Of a DNA stretch of 64,000 nt, positions 1-10,559 are shown piece after piece (position 1 is the stretch's first letter; each line of letters opens with the position of its first letter). Source of the stretch: Taxillus chinensis (Eukaryota; Streptophyta; Magnoliopsida; Santalales; Loranthaceae); NCBI GenBank assembly GCA_023512835.1, contig CM042092.1, positions 13,056,498-13,120,497 on the forward strand, written 5' to 3'. The translations under genes were made by a program, and so were the position numbers. Under the pieces are notes generated by a model, which was not told the DNA's origin, ran no database searches, and saw nothing but the letters and a program-made list of their open reading frames with translations.

Positions 1-317
1 AATTTTTAAAAATTTTATTTCATTTATTAACACATAAAAGAATAAACATGAAAAAATAAATAAATAATATTATATAGTATAAAAATAAATAATTGTATAA
101 AGTAACTATAATATTCTTCGAAACAAAATATGTATCGGAGCATTATTTTGTAAGTTTGGTCCAACTTGGATAATAAAGAGCAATAGTCTAATACCGCGGA
201 ACATGTGAGTCAAGGTTGCGTTCTGCATTTGTCAGGATCACCGAGCCGCTATATGTGATCAACACTCCATTTTTTTGAGTTTCAATGAACTAAATCTGTG
301 TGATCTGTTTTCCAGAC
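1..317. other. AT-rich upstream region of the gluconokinase gene
   Basis: No coding region is visible. The first ~120 bases are almost pure A/T. The stretch from about 190 to 317 is of more even composition and presumably holds the promoter and 5' UTR of the gene that starts at 318. I see no clear TATA box. Confidence 0.4.
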
Positions 318-1314
318 ATGGCTTCTGATGTCAAAGGTACCACCCCACCTTTTCGTGATTTGCTGGTTTTCATATTAATTTTACATTTTTATTATGCCCT
401 TTTCTCAGGAGTAGCTGTGGTGATCATGGGCGTTAGTGGTGCAGGGAAATCGTAAGTTCTGAAATCTTGTATTTTATCGTTTCCTTGTGGCCCTTTAAAT
501 GCTCATTGATTAATCTTCAAGTGTTGCTCTACCCACCTTTATTGCTAATTTGCTATTGTATAATGGGGGGAAAAAAGATTGAATCTTGACATGGGTTTGC
601 TCTGTATTCTTGATCCGTCGAAGTTTTTCTTTTTTAAAGTTAATTTTTTACTACTCCACTTTCTATGCATGCCGTTATCTTCTAGTGGGCGTGGGTAATC
701 GTGTAGTTTGTCTATTTGATTCAATAGAACAATAGGTGAGATGCTTGCCAGAGCCCTCAATTCTACCTTTCTGGATGCTGATGATTTTCACCCAGAATCA
801 AATAAAGGTAAACCGTGCGTGAAAATTATGCAGTTAAATGGTTTCTAATCTTGTATCTATTCAGAAAGTACGTTAACATTATTAAAAGATGTTGTTTGTA
901 TACTAAGAAAAGATGCAGAAAGGTGTGCCTTTATCGGATGAAGATCGGATCCCATGGCTGGAAACACTGAGGGATGTGTTGAGGGAGCGGTTGGCCGGAA
1001 GGAAAACTGTAATCCTCGGATGTTCTGCCCTGCAGAAGAAATACAGAGAGATTCTCAGATCTGCAGACCCGGACTACAAGGTGGGGAGCCATGCCGTTTT
1101 GGTCAAGTTTGTGCTGTTGGACGTCCCGGCTGAGGTGCTGGCTGCTCGGCTAGCCAAGAGAGCAGCCGAAGGGAAGCATTTCATGCCGGCCACGCTGCTG
1201 CAGTCTCAGTTGGACCTCCTTCAGGTTGATGACTCTGAAGGAATACTCAAGGTTGATGCTGCCACTTTGAGTCCTGAGGCCATTGTGCGCACTGTACAAG
1301 CTTTCATTTTTTGA
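318..1314 (+). CDS. Gluconokinase (D-gluconate kinase), four exons
   Basis: Transfers phosphate from ATP to D-gluconate to give 6-phosphogluconate, feeding the pentose phosphate pathway (EC 2.7.1.12). Exons read as 318-336, 409-451, 728-807 and 908-1314. All junctions are GT-AG, phases agree, and the sum is 549 nt, i.e. 182 residues, normal for this shikimate-kinase-like P-loop family. A Walker A loop (GVSGAGKST) spans exons 2 and 3. Further family motifs are DADDFHP, the SDEDRIPWL segment, and HFMP followed by LLQSQLDLLQ near the C terminus. The ATG at 318 gives a short MASDVKG N terminus with no obvious targeting peptide, so a cytosolic enzyme is likely. The last exon holds about three quarters of the protein. 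Identity rests on recalled similarity to Arabidopsis gluconokinase; the frame is intact throughout. Confidence 0.92.
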
Positions 1315-3168
1315 TGAAGCAACACTTTCAAAAGTTCATAATTTAAGACCAAACATTAAGGACTCATCTTAGTGAGATTGATTCTAAACTGGTTAATTAG
1401 TAAAAGTAAATCACAGGCAACATGATCACTTATTCAGCAGTCTAGGCAAAAGTTTTTTTGATCGTGTGGCATTTTAGTTTATTATTATGACAGATTATGC
1501 TACTTTAGTGGGCTACTCCTTTGTGCGTGTGGTTTAACATATTACAGAGGGTGTTAGAAACAACGGCCAATTCTTTCCTAGTATTCCTTGAAATGTCAAC
1601 TTCAAACCTTAATTAAACACGAGAAAAACCGTTACAATATTGAACTGTCCAATCAGATTTGCTTTGCAGAGCGTGAGCTCACACAAACAATAGGGTATAC
1701 AGCACAACTAAGCCCCAAGCTTATCTTGCTTATGGGGACCAATAACAAGCACCTGTAGACGTCTAACCGTATATTTAAGGTTCTTAGCACATAACAAAAC
1801 GAATTTGTATAGTATTCCACTTTAGCAAAACAAAGTGTACCCATCTTGCACCTCTTAACTAGTTCAATGCACCAAGACATTAGATAGCCTTCGTGTGCTT
1901 GTCCTTTTCCCCAATAATAGTTATGCTAGAACCAACTACCATTCAGTGGTTCACTTCTCTTTTAACATTTCCAAACAATGCTACACACAATGAAGACATC
2001 AAAAGGCTCGACTAATTCTGTAATTCACAGCTGGGAAGCATCGCTAAGCACCTTAGAAGTACGAGCTTTTTATCAACGTCATAAAAAATTTTAGGCGGTG
2101 GGCCCTTATGTGCATTGCCTCAACACCATCCCCAAGCCCCTCATGTGCAGCCTTGACCAAATGTGAAGCATCTCACAAATAGCAAATTCATTAACTTCAA
2201 TGGCTCTCATATCAGTTGAAGCCACTTTAGCCAAGCCTAAGCTGTTTAAATGCGCTGGAAATGTATAAAAAGGTCATCTTTATTGAATGTCTTCTTATAA
2301 GAAGGGTGTTGAACTACACTATTATGAAGGCAACAACTTCTCTGAAAGGCAGATTGGAATTTCATGTATGATGTCAGAACTGGATAATGTATTCCTATGT
2401 AGAAAGGAGTGAGTTATTTATGTGTTTATTTTCCATTTGTCTTGGCTGTACCTGTGAGAAATATGCTAACCAGCCATTGGTATCCGTGTTAAGTACCCAG
2501 AGAAAAAGGACCCCATAACATAAGGCCCTTACTGGGTACTTCGATGGGAATGGTAGAATCGCTATGTGATAGATCACAGCAATGACACTTACGAAGTAAA
2601 AGAAAAATTGAGATAATAGCAACAAATCATGAGGATTCTGTATAGAAATCTCCAAAAGCTACAGTCAAAATTTGAAGGATATAGCATTGAGTTGTAAACA
2701 TACAGGTGTTAATCTGTGTAATAAGCTATAAGACAAAGAATATGTTCAATGTTTGAAGAGTTTGTGGCAGTGCTATGAGATGAAACCGGGCTGGGCTACG
2801 TATGACTGGGGAAAGTGCATGTACTCTAGTTTTGACTAGCATTCGGGCCGGAGATTATTGCAAATGTTCCGGAGGTGCCGATCGAGGTTGACATTTATCA
2901 ACACGTCTTGCTTGTTTTCATACTGTATTAAAATTGGTAATTTTAAATTTATTATTCAGGTTTTTTTAAACTCAATTTTTGGTTCTAATATCTTTTTTAT
3001 AAGAATCTTTATGATAGTATATTCTTATACCTGATTTCAATAAGAATTTTAAAATAGTTATTTAATCTATCAATCATATTTAAAAACACATTTTAAATAA
3101 CAAGTTTTACTTGATTGGTATCATTAGTTCTCATCAATTTAGATTATTGCATGTACATTGTATGTATA

Positions 3169-3219
<51 letters not shown>

Positions 3220-4299
3220 TATGTTTGATATACGTGCGTGTCATAATACTAATTTTTCTCGTAAAAGTCAGTTCAAACTAGATTATATATACATATATCA
3301 ATTTAAATTTGATGACAAATATAATTTAAGTACTACGATTTTTGTAATATTTAAAGAGATGGATAAAAGTTATCACATAATTAACCAACAAATAAAGAAA
3401 ATTCATGAAACATCATTCAATTAATATTTTACTCCAATAAATTAAATTATATATATATATATATATCCTTTTCTTAAAAACATTATAAGCATTTTTATAA
3501 AAATTTAATATATTTAAAAATAATAAATATTTAGAAGCTCGAGCGAGTTTGGCTCAAACATTAATCAATATAAAAATTTTAGGCTTTGTTCAATAACAAT
3601 TAAGAAACATTTAACACATTGTCCATTAGCCTATTTAGAGATCTAACTATACGCACTATGCCCATGCATGTAGCTATTGGATTAAAAATAAAACGCAGAA
3701 CATGAATGTGACTGTCTTCATCTCTAGTCTCTCCGTTGCCACAGACTATCCATTTATGTCAACCCCCGATGAAGAGCTGCAGGATTTTGAACGTTAAATT
3801 GAAACAGATGGCTATACCCCCAATAGGCCATTGGGTCAGGCTAGGTCTTGCCCTGATATTTTTAAGTAAAATTAAACTAAAAAACTATTCTAATTTGACC
3901 GAAGTGTCCAAATTAATGGGTCGGAATAAGTTCGGAACAGCCTATAAAATTTCGAATCAGATTCGAATCGAGCAATACTCGAGCCTAACTTGACCCGTTA
4001 CCATGCGGCAGAGCTAGAATACAGCGGCATCGGTAAAAACACTAGAATGCCTCTCCAAGGAAGAAAGTTCTGCACCGACCAAGATGATAATGTTTACGAG
4101 AAGGAAAATGATTGAACATGAGACTGGCAAAATCAATGATGTTGCCATCTTCCTTTACTGGGTGTTGTGGCGTGAGAGCAATGATACAGCCATTCACAAC
4201 ACCCACAGAACAGCTCGAGAGGGGGCCGGGATAAAGCATTATCAAAGTTGCCATTTTCGATTGAGACTGTCAACTCGCAGTTGTCTGTGTTTTCCTCCA
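1315..4299. other. Intergenic region, no supported gene
   Basis: The 3' flank of gluconokinase grades into AT-rich DNA. Short open frames (for example 2395-2655 minus) have no recognisable domain and no convincing splice context. About 2900-3620 is extremely AT-rich and holds a TTA microsatellite. 3540-3990 has text typical of decayed LTR elements (CTCGAGC-type motifs, several short stop-filled frames). I see no RNA gene. Confidence 0.4.
3171..3220. repeat. (TTA)n microsatellite
   Basis: About 16 uninterrupted copies of the trinucleotide TTA/ATT in AT-rich intergenic DNA. Confidence 0.95.
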
Positions 4300-5960
4300 T
4301 CATTGTGTTGTTTCTGCATGCTTCAAATGCACATGCTCAAACATCCCCATAAGCAAACATAAAGCGTGCAGAACATGGCTTGCAAGGATCAGCTTACCTG
4401 TAAGAATATAACATAAAAATTAAACAGGCAAAGCACCTGAACTCCATCTCCAAGCAAGATTAAAATCAGACAAACCATTTTGCCACCCAAAAGATAAAAT
4501 TTCAAATTATAATTATCTATTTATTTTTCATTTGCAATAGCTATTTTTAGGCTGTTAATTAATATTTTCATTTCAGTATAAAATTTGAGGAGATAATGGC
4601 CTACTTTGCGAATGCTTTTGAGAAGCTTTTATAAGCAGAAATAGCAAAAAATATTTAGTAAAATTTAAAAAAAGTATTTATAAAAAAAGTTTCTATTTTT
4701 TTTTATAAAAAACGAAAGCAATTTCAGGGTTGCTTTTAAAAGCTGCTTATTCAAGAAGCAATTTTAAAATTTTTTATATGCCAATTTTATCCTCCACGTG
4801 ACCTACATTGCTTACGCTGCCTATGCCGCCTACGCCCCAACCCCAACTCGCTAACCCTCTCTCTAGGCCCCTTCCTCAACACCTCCACTAAGCACCAGTG
4901 GCAGGCCTTCATTGCTACTCATCCTTAGTGAGCGGCAAAGGCGATCGATTGAAAGTGCGGGGTCTCATTCATCTATGAGGGTTGGGCGGTGGCTTGGGCG
5001 GGCAGTGGGGGGACAGGGTTGGGCGGCGGGCTTGGGAGGCTTGGGTGACGGGGATGGGGGCAGTGTTAGGCGGCAGGCTCGGGGGAGGGCGGGGTTGTGC
5101 AGCGGGGATGAGGGGGCAAGGTTGGGTGACCGGTTGTTAGGCAGCAAGGAGGGGAGGGTCGGGCGGCGATGGGGTTGGGCAACGGGGAGGGGAGGTTTGA
5201 GCGACGAACTTGAGGCGACGAGGATGGGGCATTGGGCGACGAGCTTGGGGGTAAGTTATTAGGATAAAGTTAAAAAATATATTAAAAATTATAATAATAA
5301 AATAATATTTTTAACTTTTTATATCTCAATAACAGTTTTATTTTAATTTATCAAACACCTATTATCTGCTTTTAAATTCTGCAGCACTTTTAAAATCATA
5401 TTTTACCAAACACTCACCTGCTTATTTTCATAGCAACTTTTTTCTCCAGTACAGCTAAATGCAGCTTCTCTTAAAAACACAACGTTACCAAATTAAGCCA
5501 ATAATCAGTTTGTCATAAAAAAAACACAATTAAGAGTAAATTATTGAATGAAACGCTTCAACTAACTATGGTAAAAGAAACAAAGCTTACATGACAATTT
5601 CCTAAAACTGGCAAAATCTAAGGTTTCACCATGGACTGCAGCGGCAAAGAAGTCAAGCAAGAATGTAATTAGAAACCATATAGAAACAACAGTCTTGATA
5701 AATCAGGAGATACTACCTACTTGCCAACAATATGAGGCTCCCCATTGACTGGAAAGTTTTTCCTTGGAAGCATATTTCTGATTAATCTGCCACATTGAAC
5801 AGCAACAAAGGAATTTTTGACCTTGATAAAAATGCACATAGGAATCCTTCTGAGTTGACCAAATACTTCCCTCTCTTTGTGCAGTCAGCACATTTGTAAT
5901 TTTGTATGCATGTGTTTCAAGGATCTTCAACAATTTTTCATGGTCATAACTTATCGGTGT
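4300..5960 (-). other. Unidentified exon-like cluster on the minus strand
   Basis: Three segments look like exons of one minus-strand gene or pseudogene. Segment A (5960 down to 5721) has a coding-like frame with the residues LRRIPMCIFIKVKNSFVAV, ending at an AA|GTAGGT donor. An 87-nt interval with a pyrimidine-rich end (GCTGCAG) leads to segment B (5635-5591, residues HGETLDFASFRKLS), ending in T|GTAAGC. After a ~1.2 kb interval containing a TIR element, segment C (4397-4300) opens after TTACAG, is in phase with B, reads KLILASHVLHALCLL and stops at 4300. The frame seems to shift inside A (near 5880), and the A/B junction does not keep the best frame of A. The cluster is therefore either a decayed gene or partly an illusion. 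I do not recognise the family. Confidence 0.3.
4603..5493. mobile_element. Non-autonomous TIR element with a GC-rich core
   Basis: The ends are imperfect inverted repeats: left ACTTTGCGAATGCTTTTGAG near 4603, and the right end read in reverse begins TTTGGTAACGTTGTG with the same AGAGAAGCT and ATAAGCAG blocks further in. The flanks are AT-rich. The centre (about 4790-5260) is strikingly G-rich low-complexity DNA made of GGGTTGGGCGG-like repeats. No transposase is encoded. Open frames in the core (4912-5262 and its complement) are by-products of the composition. It lies in what would be an intron of the exon-like cluster described for 4300-5960. Confidence 0.5.
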
Positions 5961-6241
5961 CTAGGCCATAATTGCCACTAAACACAAATGTAACACCTTG
6001 ACAGATTATACTGCAGATATACAATCACTTCGATAAAGCATACCTGTTTAAGATACTAGAGTAGATTAACCACAAATATTTCCACACGAATTCTTAGATT
6101 AGATGAGTTGATGACAAACTGGAGTGCACCTCGCTTGGTTTGCCGGCACCTAAGGTTTGTCCCATAACTTCCATACCAAATAATAATTAAAACAGCAGGC
6201 GTGCTACCGCTGGAATAAGATCATAACTGTCAGAATAATAC

Positions 6242-8653
6242 TCATTTCCAGGAACCAAACTCAATAGACTGAAGTGATATATCACCAAAATACAAATCCC
6301 TTAAATGCTGCTTGCACAACCCAAGTCTCCTCTTATTTAAGCTGGGATGGATGCAACTTGCAAACCCAGTCTTCCAACCTGGAAATTTCTGCCTTTCCTT
6401 TACATGAAGAGTGTAAACATTCGGTGCTGCAGCCAGGCAGCCCATAACAAAGCAAGTGCATGGACGTGACTTGCTCGTCACTCTCGCCAGAGATAGCAAA
6501 CACACACCACTGTAAGAAATCCCATAGGTTAATGCCTCATTGTTATTGGAAGCTTGAGAACCCGAAATCTCATTCATTGTTTCCTGTTCAATATCCCAAG
6601 CAGACGGAATTTCACTCAACTGTGAATCGAACTGTTTCTCTACCTCAGTTTGGTCCATTTGAAATTTAGCTGCTAGTGTTCGAATGCAGGAGCCCCGTAA
6701 ATGATCTGATATAATGATCTTTATGTCATCAAAATTGACACATCCACTGTACCATCGAACCCATCGCCGAACTATACCTGAAAACCAATCAATAATCTGG
6801 ACATCGTCTTGTGAAACGAGTAAATGAGATGGGAGAGGGTATCCTTGAGCATCGGTTAATCCATAACGTACAAGGCGCTTCTTTATCACGTTAACAGGGG
6901 CAATAATCTCAGAAATTCTAATAGATTTGGTAGAAGTTAGTTCAGGTAAGAGTGCAAGAGTTAAAGCTGTTTCGGAGGCTATATATTCCTCTGCAGACCT
7001 TTGGAATTTGTAATAGGATTCTGTTAACTCTTTTGGGAGGGCTGGTTCTACAATATATTTGGATAGAAGTTCCTCCTTACGTACATCAGTTTTGGCCTTG
7101 CAATCTTGCATCCATATCTTCATTAAAAACTTGTACCAATGGTCAGTCTTCATTCCAGGTTTACGAAAGATGGAAATTTTACTTAAAACGGAGCTACTAT
7201 CAGCCAAATGCTTAATCTCTGACTCTTTAACCATTTTCAAACCATGAGCCAGCCATTTCTTTCCAATTCTAACCGTTAAGGCATCCCAAGCCTCTTGTCT
7301 TTGGGAGGCAAATAAACTGACCTTTTCTTTTAATTTGTGAACTACTCTAACTGCAGGACTTTCTTTAACATTTCTTTTAACAAGAGTTCCAAGGAAGCGA
7401 ACTCCATGAAGTCCATCACATGGTGATAATTCAGTTTCAGCATCAACATCCAAGTGGAGGGAATCAATCAAGTAGTTCTGAATTTCCAATTTAAATTTTG
7501 AAGCAACATCCTTGGACCCTGAGATGGCAAAAAACATCTCATCCATGAAACGGCAACAGTGCACTCTTAAATCAGTTTTCACGTTATCTGTGGAATCTAC
7601 ATTCGTTCCATTCAAATGTCTCCTAACCCAGCAGCGCAACCTGGGGGGAGCCCCATTTTGATGAATACATGAAGGCTCACTAAGAGCTTCATATCTCATT
7701 GAGATTTTGTAAAATTCACTGTCAAAAAGGTCAAGATATATATTCATCAAGATAGGGGACAACACTCCCTCTTGGGGAAGGCCATGCCCTTTAGGGAAAC
7801 CGCCAAATTCCAAATTGATTACCTGTGCATCAAACATGTGTCGAATGATAGCATACAAACTGCAGTCTTTTATCTTATCTTCCATTGTAGAGATGAGTGT
7901 CGAAAGGACAATACCATCAAGCTTTTTGTTTACATGTAGTGTAAACCATAAATCAGGATCATGGATTTCTTTCCTAATGTACTTCAAAGCTGAATTGTGC
8001 CCCCTTCCACTTCTGCAGCCATGGGAGATCTTAGAAAAGTGGGGTCGATAAACAATTTCCAAAACTATTCTAATAGACTCTTGAATTATCTTCAATTTTA
8101 GATTAGGAAGGACTAGGATCTCATTTTTCGCACCCCTTCTCGAGAAATAAAAAATATTAGACTTAACATCAAAAGTCTCATTTGAGAGTTCTTCTGCCAA
8201 GGATTCAAAACAGATGCTATCTCTTGTGCTTTCTATGTCAACATTTGAATTGATTCTAATGCAATTGTAAGCATCCTGAAGCGTTTTTGGGTTGGCAATC
8301 ACCTTTTTCAAAAGATCTTGAAACTTCCCATCTACATATTGCTCCTTCACCCGCTTCTTTATTTGAAGTTCATGAAACCTCTTATGCTCCATTCGACCAA
8401 TGGACCTTTTCTTTTCAAGTTCAGAAGATTCAACTAGAAATGCTAAATCCTTGGCCAGCGGGGTCTTTCCAGTGTCCTTACCATTTTCATGATTGACTGC
8501 TCCAAGTGTAGAATAATATGGACATGATTGTCTTCCTGTTAAAATCAAGCAAGCTTTTATGGGGAAAATATCGATCATGCAAAAGGCACAACTGGAATTT
8601 GGAGTTTTAATCACATTCAGACATACAATTTCCTTCAGTAATGAGTGTGCCAT
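6242..8653 (-). CDS. NMAT4: Nuclear-encoded group II intron maturase, nMAT4-like
   Basis: Predicted mitochondrial splicing factor of 803 residues in one coding exon. Family members bind and splice degenerate mitochondrial group II introns; nMAT4 in Arabidopsis is known for nad1 introns. Visible features: an N terminus starting MAHSLLKEIV, plausible as a targeting region; a reverse-transcriptase core with HGLPQEGVLSPILMNIYLD (RT motif 4); RT motif 5 as FMDE (7538-7549, about residues 369-372) in place of the catalytic YADD; a maturase X region; and a C-terminal Cys/His-rich endonuclease-like segment (PCTCFVMGC, then LHVKERQKFPGWK and LGLCKQHL). ATG at 8653 is chosen because the frame further upstream reaches only a TTG, and a CCTTCCAG acceptor lies just 5'. 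A CAG|GTACTA donor at 9869 suggests a 5' UTR exon upstream. The assignment to nMAT4 rather than nMAT3 is from recalled C-terminal similarity. Confidence 0.85.
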   Translation of the reverse strand: MAHSLLKEIVCLNVIKTPNSSCAFCMIDIFPIKACLILTGRQSCPYYSTLGAVNHENGKDTGKTPLAKDLAFLVESSELEKKRSIGRMEHKRFHELQIKKRVKEQYVDGKFQDLLKKVIANPKTLQDAYNCIRINSNVDIESTRDSICFESLAEELSNETFDVKSNIFYFSRRGAKNEILVLPNLKLKIIQESIRIVLEIVYRPHFSKISHGCRSGRGHNSALKYIRKEIHDPDLWFTLHVNKKLDGIVLSTLISTMEDKIKDCSLYAIIRHMFDAQVINLEFGGFPKGHGLPQEGVLSPILMNIYLDLFDSEFYKISMRYEALSEPSCIHQNGAPPRLRCWVRRHLNGTNVDSTDNVKTDLRVHCCRFMDEMFFAISGSKDVASKFKLEIQNYLIDSLHLDVDAETELSPCDGLHGVRFLGTLVKRNVKESPAVRVVHKLKEKVSLFASQRQEAWDALTVRIGKKWLAHGLKMVKESEIKHLADSSSVLSKISIFRKPGMKTDHWYKFLMKIWMQDCKAKTDVRKEELLSKYIVEPALPKELTESYYKFQRSAEEYIASETALTLALLPELTSTKSIRISEIIAPVNVIKKRLVRYGLTDAQGYPLPSHLLVSQDDVQIIDWFSGIVRRWVRWYSGCVNFDDIKIIISDHLRGSCIRTLAAKFQMDQTEVEKQFDSQLSEIPSAWDIEQETMNEISGSQASNNNEALTYGISYSGVCLLSLARVTSKSRPCTCFVMGCLAAAPNVYTLHVKERQKFPGWKTGFASCIHPSLNKRRLGLCKQHLRDLYFGDISLQSIEFGSWK

Positions 8654-8886
8654 TAGAATTCTTCTAGCAGGAATTTCAACAACTGGAAGGATCAAAGAAT
8701 TTCCTTTTGTTGGGGTTGTTTATTAAGGCGTGAGCAATACTGTAAAAACTGCTACAGATGCAAGGCAGTCAGGGTAACTTCTAAATTCTAATGGATAGAT
8801 GGGTCAATTAGCTTAATAGGGTTTCCCTAGGTGTTTTTTATATGTTTTTAATAAGAACCAGGATTTCCTATTGCTTGTTTATATAT

Positions 8887-9255
8887 GCGTAACATGTTAC
8901 ATTTCCTATTACAAATTGGAACATATTGTGTACTTCAAATTAATTTTTTTTAAATATAAGTTTAAAGAGCATGATAATATATGCATACCAACAATTTTTT
9001 TTAAAATTTAAAAATGTACGAGATTCTTAATTTTGGTGGTCAAATAGCACTTGTTTACACCTATGAACTTTGACTGCCTGTTATTTGACCACCAAAATTG
9101 AGAGTCTCATATATTTTATTTTATTTTTCAAATTTTGTAGGGGCGTAAATTTTATCATGCACTTTAAATCCATATTTTTCAAAAAAAATAATTTAAAATA
9201 TACGAGAAGATATTTCAATTTGTAACAGCAAATGTAACCTGATGGGTGTTACAAA
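8887..9255. mobile_element. Fold-back MITE (long inverted repeat)
   Basis: Two arms of about 165 bases face each other around a ~30-base loop. The inner arms are nearly perfect: AATTTTGGTGGTCAAATA at about 9031 pairs with TATTTGACCACCAAAATT at about 9090. The outer arms also match with gaps: GTTACATTTCC...TTACAAATTGGAA at 8899 pairs with TTTCAATTTGTAACAGC...GTAAC near 9214-9240. It has no coding capacity. It sits in the probable 5' UTR intron of the maturase gene. Confidence 0.7.
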
Positions 9256-10559
9256 TAATGAGCATATTATTCAGCACCTAGGCAGTATGAGCCTCACATA
9301 GTGAGCATGAGAAAATCAACATACACAAAAAATAGTATTCAAACAAAAATGACTTGTCATGGAATCAGATCAGCACTACGTTCTGCATTAACACATAATT
9401 ATAATACATGAATTGACATCCAATAAACAAAGGCCCAAGAAAAAACTACATCCATGCTACTTCTTTTTTTCCTCACAGATTCATACAGCCAATGTTCGCA
9501 GTCTCCTATAAATTTTTAAAAACATTTAAAAATAAAAAACACAAAATAACACAGGTTTTTTTTTAAATAATAATAAAATAAAAATAATAATTGCACGAGA
9601 GGCGCAGAGCTTACCTCTCGGAATGACCCAAAATGACCCAAATCTTCGGAACCTCACTGGCGCTTCACATTGCAGAGACATGCCTCTGCAGAGTCTTTGA
9701 AGGCCCAGAGATAACATGATTCTCATATACATGTGTCTCTGGCCTCGGATTAACCCACCAGACCCACTTGAAAGAGAGGGAAAAAAAACAATACAAAGTA
9801 GCTCAAACACAAAGCAACTGTAAACCATGGACATAATACAAATCCAAATTTGAGACACCCAGTAGTACCTGCATGGAGGACAAGGTCGACTGATTTCAGT
9901 TTTTGTGTTACGTGTTCATATTCGTGATTGCGATTCTTGGGTCGTGTCGTGTTTGTATCTGTGTGTGTTGCGCGAACGAAGGAGAGAGGAATCTACAGAC
10001 AGAGCTGTCAGCGTCACCTAGGTCGAGATTTTGCGATAAACGGCACCGTTAAAGGTATGCATTGCCATTGGGCTGGGCCGGTAACGATTTCCAACATTTC
10101 TTCCAGTAGCTTCATTAATTAATTTAAAAACATTAAACACTTTCTTAAACGGCCCACAGCTTCAAAACAAAAAATGTAATTAGCCGGATAATTCAAATTA
10201 GTAGGTAGCCTTATAGGAAAGAGTTCGAATTCATTAGATTAAAAAAAATTGTAATTAGCCGGAGATCATTCATGTCAGTTTTTTTATATACATTTTTTTT
10301 AATTTATGAAAATTTTAAGAGTTTTAAGAAAAATAATCTTTTATTAGTTTTTCTAAAATAAAATTTGTAGATGGAAAATAAATAGTATTTATTTATATAT
10401 ATAATGATTCATTATTTATTCATTAAAAGTTTTTTATATAATTTTGTATATTATTTTTAACACATGTATTGATTTTTTGAATAACTATAATAAGTAGAAG
10501 AGAAAAAAAAATATAAGATTATATTTTAATAAAATAAAGAAATTATAGGAAAGGGTTGG
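9256..10559. other. Upstream/promoter region of the maturase, then AT-rich DNA
   Basis: 9870 to about 10010 probably holds the first noncoding exon and promoter of the maturase on the minus strand, judged from the donor at 9869. The open frame at 9526-9858 (minus) has no recognisable domain and would lie in the first intron. 10090-10560 is AT-rich with no gene. Confidence 0.4.

Noticed and set aside
4912..5262. Gly/Arg-rich frame and its antisense Pro-rich partner
   Set aside because: Low-complexity core of a TIR element; composition alone explains the lack of stops.
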